64,000 nucleotides of DNA. It comes from Scatosoma sp045614565. Lineage in GTDB: Bacteria; Bacillota; Clostridia; Christensenellales; Borkfalkiaceae. The stretch spans positions 1-64,000 of the forward strand of contig JAZLDG010000105.1 in assembly GCA_045614565.1 (NCBI GenBank), read 5' to 3'. Position 1 is the stretch's first letter; the number at the start of each line of letters is the position of its first letter. Under the pieces are notes generated by a model. It was not told the origin of the DNA and searched no databases. It saw only the letters and a program-made list of their open reading frames with translations. Positions 24,925 to 32,826 of the stretch are shown here, piece by piece. The position numbers and the translations under genes were made by a program.

Positions 24925-25010
24925 TTAACCAATTCAATATAAGCCAAACTCGATTTTGAGTAGCGAAAAGACGCCTTTTGCGCGGGTTCGGATTATATTG
25001 AATTGGTTAA
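24925..25010. repeat. 86-bp inverted repeat between pepF and dnaB
   Basis: TTAACCAATTCAATATAA (24925-24942) is exactly complementary to 24993-25010. Inner bases continue as an imperfect stem. The right arm contains the pepF stop codon. It could be a terminator-attenuator, an RNA-processing hairpin or a small MITE-like insertion. There is no T tract of normal length. Confidence 0.6.
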
Positions 25011-26788
25011 AGTAATTGCTTAAATTCGTCCAAAGTATTCTTAAATTCCTGCATAGCCGCTTCAAACGGTGCTTTCGTCGTAAGGTCCACGCCCGCTTTT
25101 TGTAAAATGGAAACGGGATCGTCGCTTCCGCCTGCCGAAAGGAAACGGAAATAATCTTCAACCGCGTTTTCGCCTTCCGTCAAAATGCGCTTGACGATGG
25201 AAATAGCGGAAATGATACCCGTTGCATATTTATACACGTAGAATGCGTTATAAAAATGGGGTATTCTCGCCCATTCGTAAGCGATTTGTTCGTCGTGCAC
25301 GATACCTTCGCCGTAGTATTGCTTATTCAAGCCGTAATACAACTGACAAAGACTTTCCTTCGTCAACGCTTCGCCCGCTTCCGCTTTTGCGTGCGCGAGC
25401 TGTTCAAATTCCGCAAACTGCGTTTGACGGAACAAAGTCGCACGAATCATATCCATATAATAGGTGAGCAAATATTTCTTGAACTCTACGTCCTTGCTTT
25501 CCTTATATAAATATTTCAAAAGCAGTACTTCGTTTACGGTGCTGGCAATTTCCGCAAGGAAAATGGTGTAATTCGCTTTCGCGTAGGGTTGGGTTTCGTT
25601 GGATTTATACGAGTGCAACGCGTGCCCCATTTCGTGTGCGACCGTGAATACGTCCGTCATCGTCGGCTGATAATTCAAAAGCACGAACGGGTGCGGAGCG
25701 TCGTATACGCTCGAACTGTACGCGCCGCTTCTCTTGCCTTCGTTCTCGCAAACGTCGATCCAACGGCTCTCTTTCCCCTTTCTTAAAAGCTCTTGATAGT
25801 CCTTGCCAAGCGGCGCAAGACCTTTAATCACGAGCTCGTACGCTTCGTCGAAAGGCATAGAAAGCTCCGCGTCCGCGACGATAGGCGCGTAAATATCGTA
25901 CATATGCTGTTCTTCCAAGCCTAAAACGCTTTTACGCAACGAAATATACTCGTGCATAGCAGGCAAAGCCGCGTGGGTGGCTTTGATTAAATTATTATAG
26001 ACCTTGGGCGAAACGTCTTCACCGTCCAACGCCATCGCCAAACAGCTGTCGTACTTTCGCACCGTTTTATAAAATACGTTCTTCTTTACGTTGCCGTAAT
26101 ACGCCTGCGTAATCGCGTCGATGAGCTTGATATACGCTTCGTAGTATTTTTCAAACCATTCCTTTCTATCTTCCCTGTTTTTGGAATGTAAAACCATACC
26201 GTACATACCGTGGCTCATTTGCACTTCTTCGCCGTTGAATTTGGCTTTGGGAAGATTTAAGTTTGCGTTATCGAGCATCATAAACACGTCTTGGAAACCA
26301 CCCATAACGTCCCCGCCGAGCGTAAGCAGCTTTTCTTCCGCCGCGCTCAATACGTGCACTTTGCTTTGCGCGACCTTTTTCAATCTGTAATCGTAATCCT
26401 TGAAATCGGGATCGGCGATAAAAGCGTTCAAGACGCTTTCAGGAAGCTCGGTAAGCTGCGGTTCGATAAAGGAAAATTGCGCGAACACGCGAGAAGCAAG
26501 CGCGCCCACGCGCGACGTCGCCGACGTGTAAAAGGACACGCGAACGTCTTGGTCGTGGCGCAAATGCGCGTAAATATACAGTTTTTCTATTTTACGGGAA
26601 ACGTCGTCCGCAAGCGTTAAGCAGTCCAACAACGTTTTCTTATCGGCAAGCTTGCCGTCGAATACGGAAACGTCGTAATTGCCGTAGGTTGCTTCAAAGT
26701 CTTGAAATTCCTTTTCCCATTCTTCGTCGCTCGTGAATATATCGCTCGTTTTCCATTTCAGATTTTCCGCAATATCTTTTCTTTCCAT
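25007..26788 (-). CDS. pepF: Oligoendopeptidase F
   Basis: A cytoplasmic M3-family zinc metallopeptidase that degrades short peptides. The HEMGHALHS motif provides two His ligands and the catalytic Glu. The third ligand is a Glu about 28 residues further on in FLAEIASTVNE. The PepF-specific N-terminal helical domain (LKWKTSDIFTSDEEWEKEF) is complete. 593 aa is typical. The stop codon lies within a large inverted repeat. Confidence 0.95.
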   Translation of the reverse strand: MERKDIAENLKWKTSDIFTSDEEWEKEFQDFEATYGNYDVSVFDGKLADKKTLLDCLTLADDVSRKIEKLYIYAHLRHDQDVRVSFYTSATSRVGALASRVFAQFSFIEPQLTELPESVLNAFIADPDFKDYDYRLKKVAQSKVHVLSAAEEKLLTLGGDVMGGFQDVFMMLDNANLNLPKAKFNGEEVQMSHGMYGMVLHSKNREDRKEWFEKYYEAYIKLIDAITQAYYGNVKKNVFYKTVRKYDSCLAMALDGEDVSPKVYNNLIKATHAALPAMHEYISLRKSVLGLEEQHMYDIYAPIVADAELSMPFDEAYELVIKGLAPLGKDYQELLRKGKESRWIDVCENEGKRSGAYSSSVYDAPHPFVLLNYQPTMTDVFTVAHEMGHALHSYKSNETQPYAKANYTIFLAEIASTVNEVLLLKYLYKESKDVEFKKYLLTYYMDMIRATLFRQTQFAEFEQLAHAKAEAGEALTKESLCQLYYGLNKQYYGEGIVHDEQIAYEWARIPHFYNAFYVYKYATGIISAISIVKRILTEGENAVEDYFRFLSAGGSDDPVSILQKAGVDLTTKAPFEAAMQEFKNTLDEFKQLL

Positions 26789-26888
26789 AAAAATTTTCCT
26801 TTTTTATTTATATTAACCTATTTGAAAAACGGTTTAGTTGCGAGCAGTTCAAATCGCGCGAGACACGCGACGACGCAAATAAAGCGTT

Positions 26889-28244
26889 TTAGTTCTTAAA
26901 GCTATGAATAGGCGCAGGTATGCTTCCCCCGCGGTTGACGATACGCGAAGAATCGCAATCGTGCACGGGCATAATGGGCGCGCGGCCTAACAATCCGCCG
27001 AAGCTGACTTCGTCGCCGACCTTTTTCCCGATCGCGGGAATGATACGCACCGCGGTCGTTTTGTTGTTGATCATACCGATTGCCGCTTCGTCGGCGATCA
27101 TTGCCGCAATCGTCGTTGCGGGCGTGTCGCCGGGGATTGCAATCATATCCAAGCCTACGCTGCAAACGCAGGTCATTGCTTCTAACTTATCGAGCGTAAT
27201 CGCGCCTTTTTCCGCCGCGCGGATCATACCGATATCTTCGGAAACGGGAATGAACGCGCCCGAAAGCCCGCCAACCCGCGACGACGCCATAACGCCGCCC
27301 TTTTTCACTGCGTCGTTCAACAGCGCAAGCGCGGCGGTCGTGCCGTGTCCGCCCACCGTTTGAATACCCATTTCTTCCAAGATTTCCGCAACGGAATCGC
27401 CCATAGCGGGCGTGGGTGCAAGCGAAAGATCGACGATACCGAATTGCGCGTTCAAGCGTTTCGCCGCTTCCTTGGCAACGAGCTGACCTGCGCGCGTGAT
27501 CTTGAACGCCGTGCGCTTGATCATTTCCGCAACTTCGGTAAGATCAGCGTCGGGAATTTGCTCCAACGCGTGTTTGACAACCCCAGGGCCCGAAACACCG
27601 ACGTTGATAACCGTGTCCGCTTCGCCTACGCCGTGGAACGCACCCGCCATAAAAGGGTTATCTTCCACCGCGTTACAAAATGCAACGAGCTTCGCCGCGC
27701 CGATGCCGTCCTTGTCTTTAGTGAGCATCGCCGCTTCTTTGAAAATTTCACCCATCAGCTTGACCGCTTCCATATTGATTCCCGATTTGGTCGAGCCGAC
27801 GTTGACAGACGCGCAAAGGCGTTCGGTCGTAGCCAAAACTTCGGGAATGGTTTTGATAAATTTGCGTTCGTAATCCGCCGTCGATTTATGCACGAGTGCG
27901 GAATATCCGCCAAGGAAATCGATCCCAAGCGTTTTCGCCGCATCGTCCAAAGCCTTGCCCACGACGGGGGCTTTTTCGGGGAACGCCGCCGTAATCAAGC
28001 TCACGGGCGTGACGGATACGCGTTTGTTGACGATGGGAATACCGTATTCCCCCGAAAGGTCACGCGCGGTTTTGACGATATTTTCCGCTTTTTTACAAAC
28101 GAGATCGTAAACCTTTTTCGCCGTTTCTTCCGCGGTATCGCGAATACACGACAAAAGGGAAATCCCCATGGTGATCGTACGGATATCTAAATGTTCTTCC
28201 TGCACCATTGCGATCGTTTCGAGAACGTCTTTATTCGTAAACAT
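26889..28244 (-). CDS. UPF0210/PFL family protein
   Basis: A 451-aa protein of the DUF711 family, related in fold to glycyl-radical-like barrel proteins but without known activity. Recognisable stretches are the N terminus MFTNKDVLETIAMVQEEHLDIRT, NVGVSGPGVV and GGHGTTAALALLNDAVKKGG. I start at 28244, where AGGAGC lies 6 bp upstream. The frame stays open to 28337 but the extra residues lack family likeness. It is paired with the ACT-domain gene upstream, a very conserved arrangement in Firmicutes, which suggests an amino-acid-regulated function. Confidence 0.92.
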   Translation of the reverse strand: MFTNKDVLETIAMVQEEHLDIRTITMGISLLSCIRDTAEETAKKVYDLVCKKAENIVKTARDLSGEYGIPIVNKRVSVTPVSLITAAFPEKAPVVGKALDDAAKTLGIDFLGGYSALVHKSTADYERKFIKTIPEVLATTERLCASVNVGSTKSGINMEAVKLMGEIFKEAAMLTKDKDGIGAAKLVAFCNAVEDNPFMAGAFHGVGEADTVINVGVSGPGVVKHALEQIPDADLTEVAEMIKRTAFKITRAGQLVAKEAAKRLNAQFGIVDLSLAPTPAMGDSVAEILEEMGIQTVGGHGTTAALALLNDAVKKGGVMASSRVGGLSGAFIPVSEDIGMIRAAEKGAITLDKLEAMTCVCSVGLDMIAIPGDTPATTIAAMIADEAAIGMINNKTTAVRIIPAIGKKVGDEVSFGGLLGRAPIMPVHDCDSSRIVNRGGSIPAPIHSFKN

Positions 28245-28255
28245 AATCGCGCTCC

Positions 28256-28525
28256 TTATACGTTGTGCATTGCATTGAAGATATCTTCGTGCTGCATATA
28301 TACCGCCATACCGATCTCTTTGCCAAGCTCGGAACATTCCGCGGCGAGCTTGGAAAGCTCTTCGCTCGTACCCGAAAGCTCGACGATCATAATCATTGCG
28401 AAATATTCGCCTAAAATGGTTTGGGAAATGTCCTCGATGTTCGCGCCCTTTTCCGAAAGGAAGCTGCTGATTTTGGCAATAATGCCCGTTTTGTCTTTAC
28501 CCGTTACGGTGACGACTGCTCTCAT
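28256..28525 (-). CDS. ACT-domain protein (UPF0237)
   Basis: An 89-aa single ACT domain (MRAVVTVTGKDKTGIIAKIS ... NIEDISQTI), a small-molecule (often amino acid) sensor. It precedes the UPF0210 gene by 11 bp, the usual operon partner. AGGAGAAAG lies just before the ATG. Function beyond ligand sensing is unknown. Confidence 0.92.
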   Translation of the reverse strand: MRAVVTVTGKDKTGIIAKISSFLSEKGANIEDISQTILGEYFAMIMIVELSGTSEELSKLAAECSELGKEIGMAVYMQHEDIFNAMHNV

Positions 28526-28550
28526 AGTTATCTTTCTCCTTTTCTCTCGT

Positions 28551-29129
28551 TTATTTGTCTTCTTCGTCCGTTTCTTCGTATTCGGTAAATTCGTAGGCGT
28601 GACGTTCTAAAATTTCGTACTGAATGATAAAATTGCTTTGGCAAATGTAGTGCACCAAATCTCCGCCGCCAAAATCGGGCATAGGCTTTTCGGGATCGAA
28701 ATACGCTTCGCGCTCCATCCACTCGCTTCTTTTTTTGCTCCAAGTTTCAAACACGCAACCGACGACGTCGATATTGTCCTTTTGCAAGCTCTTTTCGCGG
28801 AAGGTATAAAAATAATTCGTTTCTTCCGCTTTCAAACCTTCACAAACGTAGGTGAGCATCTTATAATAACGGTTGGCGCGACTGAATTTAATCGCCATAT
28901 ACGGAAAGGCAAAAAAAACGTACAGCGCGGAACATACGTAGGTGATTGCTTGCGGAAGCGCGTCTAATTCCGCGCCGTAGGGCAGGGAGATATGGAATAT
29001 CAACATTCCCACGCAAACCGCAACGTAAAAAAACGTGACCGCTAAAAATACGTGCAAAATACGGTTTCTTTGCTTATACGCCGCTAAAAAATCGGCGTCG
29101 TTGTAAACGGAAATCATAGTTTTCTCCAA
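28551..29129 (-). CDS. Two-helix membrane protein of unknown function, 192 aa
   Basis: Two hydrophobic segments (about 24-46 and 60-80) are followed by a ~100-residue cytoplasmic domain with YFYTFREKSLQKDNIDVVGCVFETW and an acidic C terminus. I do not recognise the family. It lies 2 bp after the DegV gene stop and 25 bp before the ACT gene, so all are likely one operon. Codon use is like that of the core neighbours. Confidence 0.8.
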   Translation of the reverse strand: MEKTMISVYNDADFLAAYKQRNRILHVFLAVTFFYVAVCVGMLIFHISLPYGAELDALPQAITYVCSALYVFFAFPYMAIKFSRANRYYKMLTYVCEGLKAEETNYFYTFREKSLQKDNIDVVGCVFETWSKKRSEWMEREAYFDPEKPMPDFGGGDLVHYICQSNFIIQYEILERHAYEFTEYEETDEEDK

Positions 29130-29131
29130 AG

Positions 29132-29977
29132 TTAGTTATTATAAATAAACAATACGCCGAGCGTACCTTTGCCGCAATGGCTCGTAATGATAGATCCTGC
29201 GACCGTTTCAATGACTTCGTCAAAATCAAAAAGTTCCTTGACCTTTGCTTTCGCCGCTTCCACAAGTTCGGGTTCTGCCGACGAATGGGTGACGAAACAA
29301 CGGGTTTTGTCGTAGCTGGGATATTCGGCTTTCAAATCGGCAACGTAGCGAGAAATACAGCGTACCATATTGCCCATATATTTACCGCCTTGCATAAGCT
29401 GACCGTCTTTCATTACGATTTTGGGGTGAATTTTTAAGGTATTCGCGACGAACATCGTCATACCCGAACAACGCCCGCCTTTATGCAAATAATCCAACTG
29501 ATCGGGCACGAACGACGTGTTCGTGCGTTCGCGGAGTTCTTCCACTGCCGCCACGATTTCCGACGCCGATTTTCCTTCGTCGCGAAGATCGCAAGCCTTC
29601 AAAACGAGCAAGCCTTGTCCCGAAGACAACGCTTTACTGTCTATGACGTGGACCTTGCCCTTAAAACTCTCCGCCGCCAGCTTTGCAAAATTATGCGAGC
29701 CGCTGCTTTTTTGCGAAATGTTGAAATGGATCACTTCGTCCGCCGTCTTTAACTGCTCGGCGAAAAATTCTTCGTATTCCGCAACGCTGGGTGCGCTCGT
29801 TTTGGGTAAAATCTTCGTTCTTGCCACGAATGAAAAAATATCCTGCGGCGTAATATCCACGCCGTCACGATAGGACTTGGAATCCAAATGTACCTGTAAG
29901 GGCAAAATGCCGATGTCGCGCGCCTTAACGATATCATTCAAATCACAAGTGCTGTCCGACGTAATTTTAATTGCCAT
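29132..29977 (-). CDS. DegV family fatty-acid-binding protein (FakB-like)
   Basis: A 281-aa cytoplasmic carrier that holds a fatty acid for phosphorylation by FakA. The N terminus AIKITSDSTCDL is the DegV signature. TSAPSVAEYEEFF and SSGSHNFAKLAAE follow. The C-terminal domain ends with TSHCGKGTLGVLFI, where the His binds the fatty-acid carboxyl group. The kinase partner FakA is encoded at 53387-55054 in this window. The start has GGAGAGAA upstream. Confidence 0.92.
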   Translation of the reverse strand: MAIKITSDSTCDLNDIVKARDIGILPLQVHLDSKSYRDGVDITPQDIFSFVARTKILPKTSAPSVAEYEEFFAEQLKTADEVIHFNISQKSSGSHNFAKLAAESFKGKVHVIDSKALSSGQGLLVLKACDLRDEGKSASEIVAAVEELRERTNTSFVPDQLDYLHKGGRCSGMTMFVANTLKIHPKIVMKDGQLMQGGKYMGNMVRCISRYVADLKAEYPSYDKTRCFVTHSSAEPELVEAAKAKVKELFDFDEVIETVAGSIITSHCGKGTLGVLFIYNN

Positions 29978-30025
29978 AATAATTCTCTCCTTAAAACTTT
30001 CTGTTATAATTCGTAATATTTATTG

Positions 30026-30685
30026 TTATTTTGAAATGTGTTGCGCGAAAAAGAGAAAGCTTAACGCGTCCTTTTTCTCGATTGCCCAAGCGGGAACTAC
30101 GCCGTATATATCTTCTTCTTTATATAAGCTATTAGAAAGGCTTGATCCGCTCGGATAATCGTAATAACGGCTGTCACAGCTGTAATTTCTGTTATCACCG
30201 AGAAAAAAAATTTCCCCTTCGCCTACCGTATACACGTCAAAATCATATGCTTGCGCGTCCACGTAACGGGCGTACGGCTCGTCTAACGCCACGAACTCGT
30301 TTTCGCCTTGGTATTGCACGTACACCTGCCCGTCGGTGCAATAGACCTTATCCCCTTCCGTTGCGATTAAACGCTTGATTAAAAATTGTGTAGTGCTATC
30401 CTGACGGTATTTGCGTACGTCCACGACGATTACGTCGCCCCGCGACGCTTTTTCGCCGTCTTTAAGATAACGCATCAACAACTCGTCGCCCGATTGCAGA
30501 GTATTCTTCATAGACGGACCGTCTACGACTACGCCGCCGAACGTGTTTTCAAAATAGACACGAAACCCGATAAAAAAGAGCAAAATCGCCAAAAGCACGG
30601 CGTAAAAACAAAAGGACGAGTTTGCTTCACGAAAGCCGAAACGGGATTCGTATAATTCGCTATCCGTGAATTTATGCTTCGCCAT
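30026..30685 (-). CDS. lepB: Signal peptidase I
   Basis: Membrane-bound serine/lysine protease that removes export signal peptides. One N-terminal membrane helix (about 23-43), catalytic Ser in VDGPSMKNTL, catalytic Lys in LIKRLIATEGD, and the C-terminal box GDNRNYSCDSR are all present. I choose ATG 30685 because GGAAGGTGAG precedes it with 5-6 nt spacing. A GTG at 30694 in frame overlaps the ribosome site. It overlaps the DUF951 gene by 14 bp, so the two are coupled. Confidence 0.93.
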   Translation of the reverse strand: MAKHKFTDSELYESRFGFREANSSFCFYAVLLAILLFFIGFRVYFENTFGGVVVDGPSMKNTLQSGDELLMRYLKDGEKASRGDVIVVDVRKYRQDSTTQFLIKRLIATEGDKVYCTDGQVYVQYQGENEFVALDEPYARYVDAQAYDFDVYTVGEGEIFFLGDNRNYSCDSRYYDYPSGSSLSNSLYKEEDIYGVVPAWAIEKKDALSFLFFAQHISK

Positions 30686-30872
30686 TATTCTCACCTTCCG
30701 TTTTCGGCATTATCTTTTTTATCCGTTTTTTCAGCTCGTCCCGCGTTAAATTGACGTATTTGCCGCAAGTGGCGCAACGGATTTTTATATCCGCGCCCAC
30801 GCGTACGACTTCCCACGCCACCCCGCCGCAGGGATGCTGTTTTTTGAGTATTAAAACGTCGTTTAACTGATA
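30672..30872 (-). CDS. DUF951 family protein, 66 aa
   Basis: A small protein with the family core KKQHPCGGVAWEVVRVGADIKIRC and CATCG, a probable zinc-binding beta barrel. Function is unknown. It is widespread in Firmicutes near chromosome maintenance genes. The ATG at 30872 matches the family N terminus (MYQLNDVLILKK). The frame upstream to 30914 is not part of the family. It follows the hydrolase gene by 13 bp. Confidence 0.9.
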   Translation of the reverse strand, partial: YQLNDVLILKKQHPCGGVAWEVVRVGADIKIRCATCGKYVNLTRDELKKRIKKIMPKTEGENNGEA

Positions 30873-30885
30873 CATAGTACTCTCT

Positions 30886-32589
30886 TTACAACCAAAGCAC
30901 GTTGGTAATTGCAAACTCTTGTTCTTCTTCCCCGTCCACGTCGAAAATCATCGCTCTGCCTTCGCTGAAATTCCCAAGCGGCATACCGCTGTTTTCGCCC
31001 TTGAAATCGCCCGATTTCAAGACGATTTGTTTCCATTTCCCACCGCCTTTTACGGGCACGATCGCGCTGTATCGTTCGTAATCCTTTTCTACGTCGCCCA
31101 CTTCCACGGAAATTTTCAAATCCCCGTCCTGCGGGAAATACGCGTCCAGTTTTAAGAGCGCGTTTTCTTCGGGACTGTACGTGGGCGAGCTGACTTTATA
31201 CGTCTTGATACCGCCCACCGAATACGCGCCTTGAATAGAAGCGTAACCCGTAACCTTTTTCAAGTCGGCAAAGCGTTCCAAGAAAATATCTCCGATGGAA
31301 TATTCCTTATATTCGGCTACGCCGAAAGCGTCCATTTCCTTGCCCGAAAACAGCATTTTTCCCTTCACCGCATACGGGTCGGGATTTAAGAGCTTTTTCG
31401 CCGTAATTTTAGACATCACGCGGAAACCGTTGATATATTTCGCGTAAGCGTACACGAAAACCGCCGTCGCGCCCGCAAAGGGTTTGACCGAACAAACGAT
31501 TTTTCCGTCCTTGACCTTTTTTCCGTCCGTTTTGAAAATTTGCCGCCAATCGCGGTACGCGCAACGGGTACGGACGTCCGATTCCGCGTAAAATACGCCC
31601 GCTTCTTCTAAAATCCCTTCCTTGTCGCAATCGACGGTGATTTGCATACCGTCTGCGCCTTCGTTCAAGGTCACGTTTAAGGTGTTGGGAACGTAAATTT
31701 CTCTGCCCTTTAAGTTTTTTTCCAAGAACAAATCCATATCGATCAACGCATTCGGACCGATACAAGCCCCGCTCGTCACCGAGTAGCAAAGCGCGTTATC
31801 GTCTTGACAGCCGATACGGGAATAAGTGTCGTAAGCGCGATCGGCGTCAAAGCACCCGTCGCGAAGGGAACAAAGCATCAAGGTCGGACATTTCACGTAC
31901 GGCGCGTACGATTGCGCTTCTACCGCCGCAATATAACGGTGGCGTTCGTCGCGTAAATTATAGGCGAGATTTTCCCCGAATTTGGCTACGCCTGAAAAGG
32001 ATTTCCAGCCTACCGCGTTGATGGGTAAGCCGCATTTAACGTCGGGGGAAAGCATTACGTGCCAAGCGATATCCCCTCCCGTGCGTACGCCGACGACACC
32101 GATATTGCCGATACCGTCTATCGTTTTCAAATACTGCAACGCAAACAAAGCCACGTACGTCCATTCAAACCACGTCGTTTGATCGGCAAGCAAGCCTTCC
32201 ATATCCATAAGCCCGCGTGCCTTTTCCAAATTCCCGTAATCGAGCGACGGGGGATAAATAGTACGGAAAACGCCGTCTTGATCGTTCGCGCATTTTCCCG
32301 AATAATCGGGCATAAGCACCGCGTAACCCTTGTCGGTAAAATAATTCATCAATTCTTCGTCCACAGGTTTGCCCGCGTCACCGAGCAAAAGCACCGTAGG
32401 CGTGTTCCCTTTCGTGATCGGTCGTATAAAGCGCGCGTAAATACGCACGCTGCCGTCTGAAACCGCGTGTCCGGAAAAAGTAACGTGACTGCTACGCAAG
32501 CCGTCTTTTTCTTCGATTTCCCATTCGCTTGCGCCCAGCGGCGTCGTTAAATTAAATTTTTTCCATAAAGATATTGCGCTTACGATCAT
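30886..32589 (-). CDS. Alpha/beta-hydrolase protein with a degenerate nucleophile elbow
   Basis: A 567-aa protein without signal peptide. Residues about 45-300 resemble the acetyl-xylan-esterase/dipeptidyl-peptidase-type hydrolase fold (TPTVLLLGDAGKPVDEE, GYAVLMPDYSGK, LQYLKTIDGIGNIGVVGVRTGG). At the strand-5 turn, where active members have GxSxG, it reads GVRTGG, so the Ser is replaced by Arg. The C-terminal ~250 residues form beta-rich domains (strands such as DLKISVEVGDVEKDYERY), perhaps for binding. It heads the operon with DUF951 and signal peptidase I. It could be a non-catalytic binding protein or use another nucleophile. Confidence 0.75.
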   Translation of the reverse strand: MIVSAISLWKKFNLTTPLGASEWEIEEKDGLRSSHVTFSGHAVSDGSVRIYARFIRPITKGNTPTVLLLGDAGKPVDEELMNYFTDKGYAVLMPDYSGKCANDQDGVFRTIYPPSLDYGNLEKARGLMDMEGLLADQTTWFEWTYVALFALQYLKTIDGIGNIGVVGVRTGGDIAWHVMLSPDVKCGLPINAVGWKSFSGVAKFGENLAYNLRDERHRYIAAVEAQSYAPYVKCPTLMLCSLRDGCFDADRAYDTYSRIGCQDDNALCYSVTSGACIGPNALIDMDLFLEKNLKGREIYVPNTLNVTLNEGADGMQITVDCDKEGILEEAGVFYAESDVRTRCAYRDWRQIFKTDGKKVKDGKIVCSVKPFAGATAVFVYAYAKYINGFRVMSKITAKKLLNPDPYAVKGKMLFSGKEMDAFGVAEYKEYSIGDIFLERFADLKKVTGYASIQGAYSVGGIKTYKVSSPTYSPEENALLKLDAYFPQDGDLKISVEVGDVEKDYERYSAIVPVKGGGKWKQIVLKSGDFKGENSGMPLGNFSEGRAMIFDVDGEEEQEFAITNVLWL

Positions 32590-32648
32590 ATCTACGATTT
32601 GCCCTATCCGTTTTTTTATCTTTTTTGCCGAAATATAGCAAAATCGGC

Positions 32649-32677
32649 TTGCTTTTCCGCTGAAAACAAGGTATAAT
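32649..32677 (+). promoter_or_regulatory. Promoter upstream of the DnaD-type gene
   Basis: TTGCTT (32649-32654), 17 bp, TATAAT (32672-32677). The leader to ATG 32827 is about 140 nt and contains no other clear structure. Confidence 0.6.
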
Positions 32678-32826
32678 ATACCTACCTTCTTTCTTGCGTG
32701 GATATTCGTGCTATTTTATTATACACTATTTCTACAAAGAAATCAAGGAAGTTTTAACCAAAGACGAAAATTTTTCATAATTTACACACAGTTTCGCGTG
32801 TGAAAAATGATACGGGGAGAACGATT

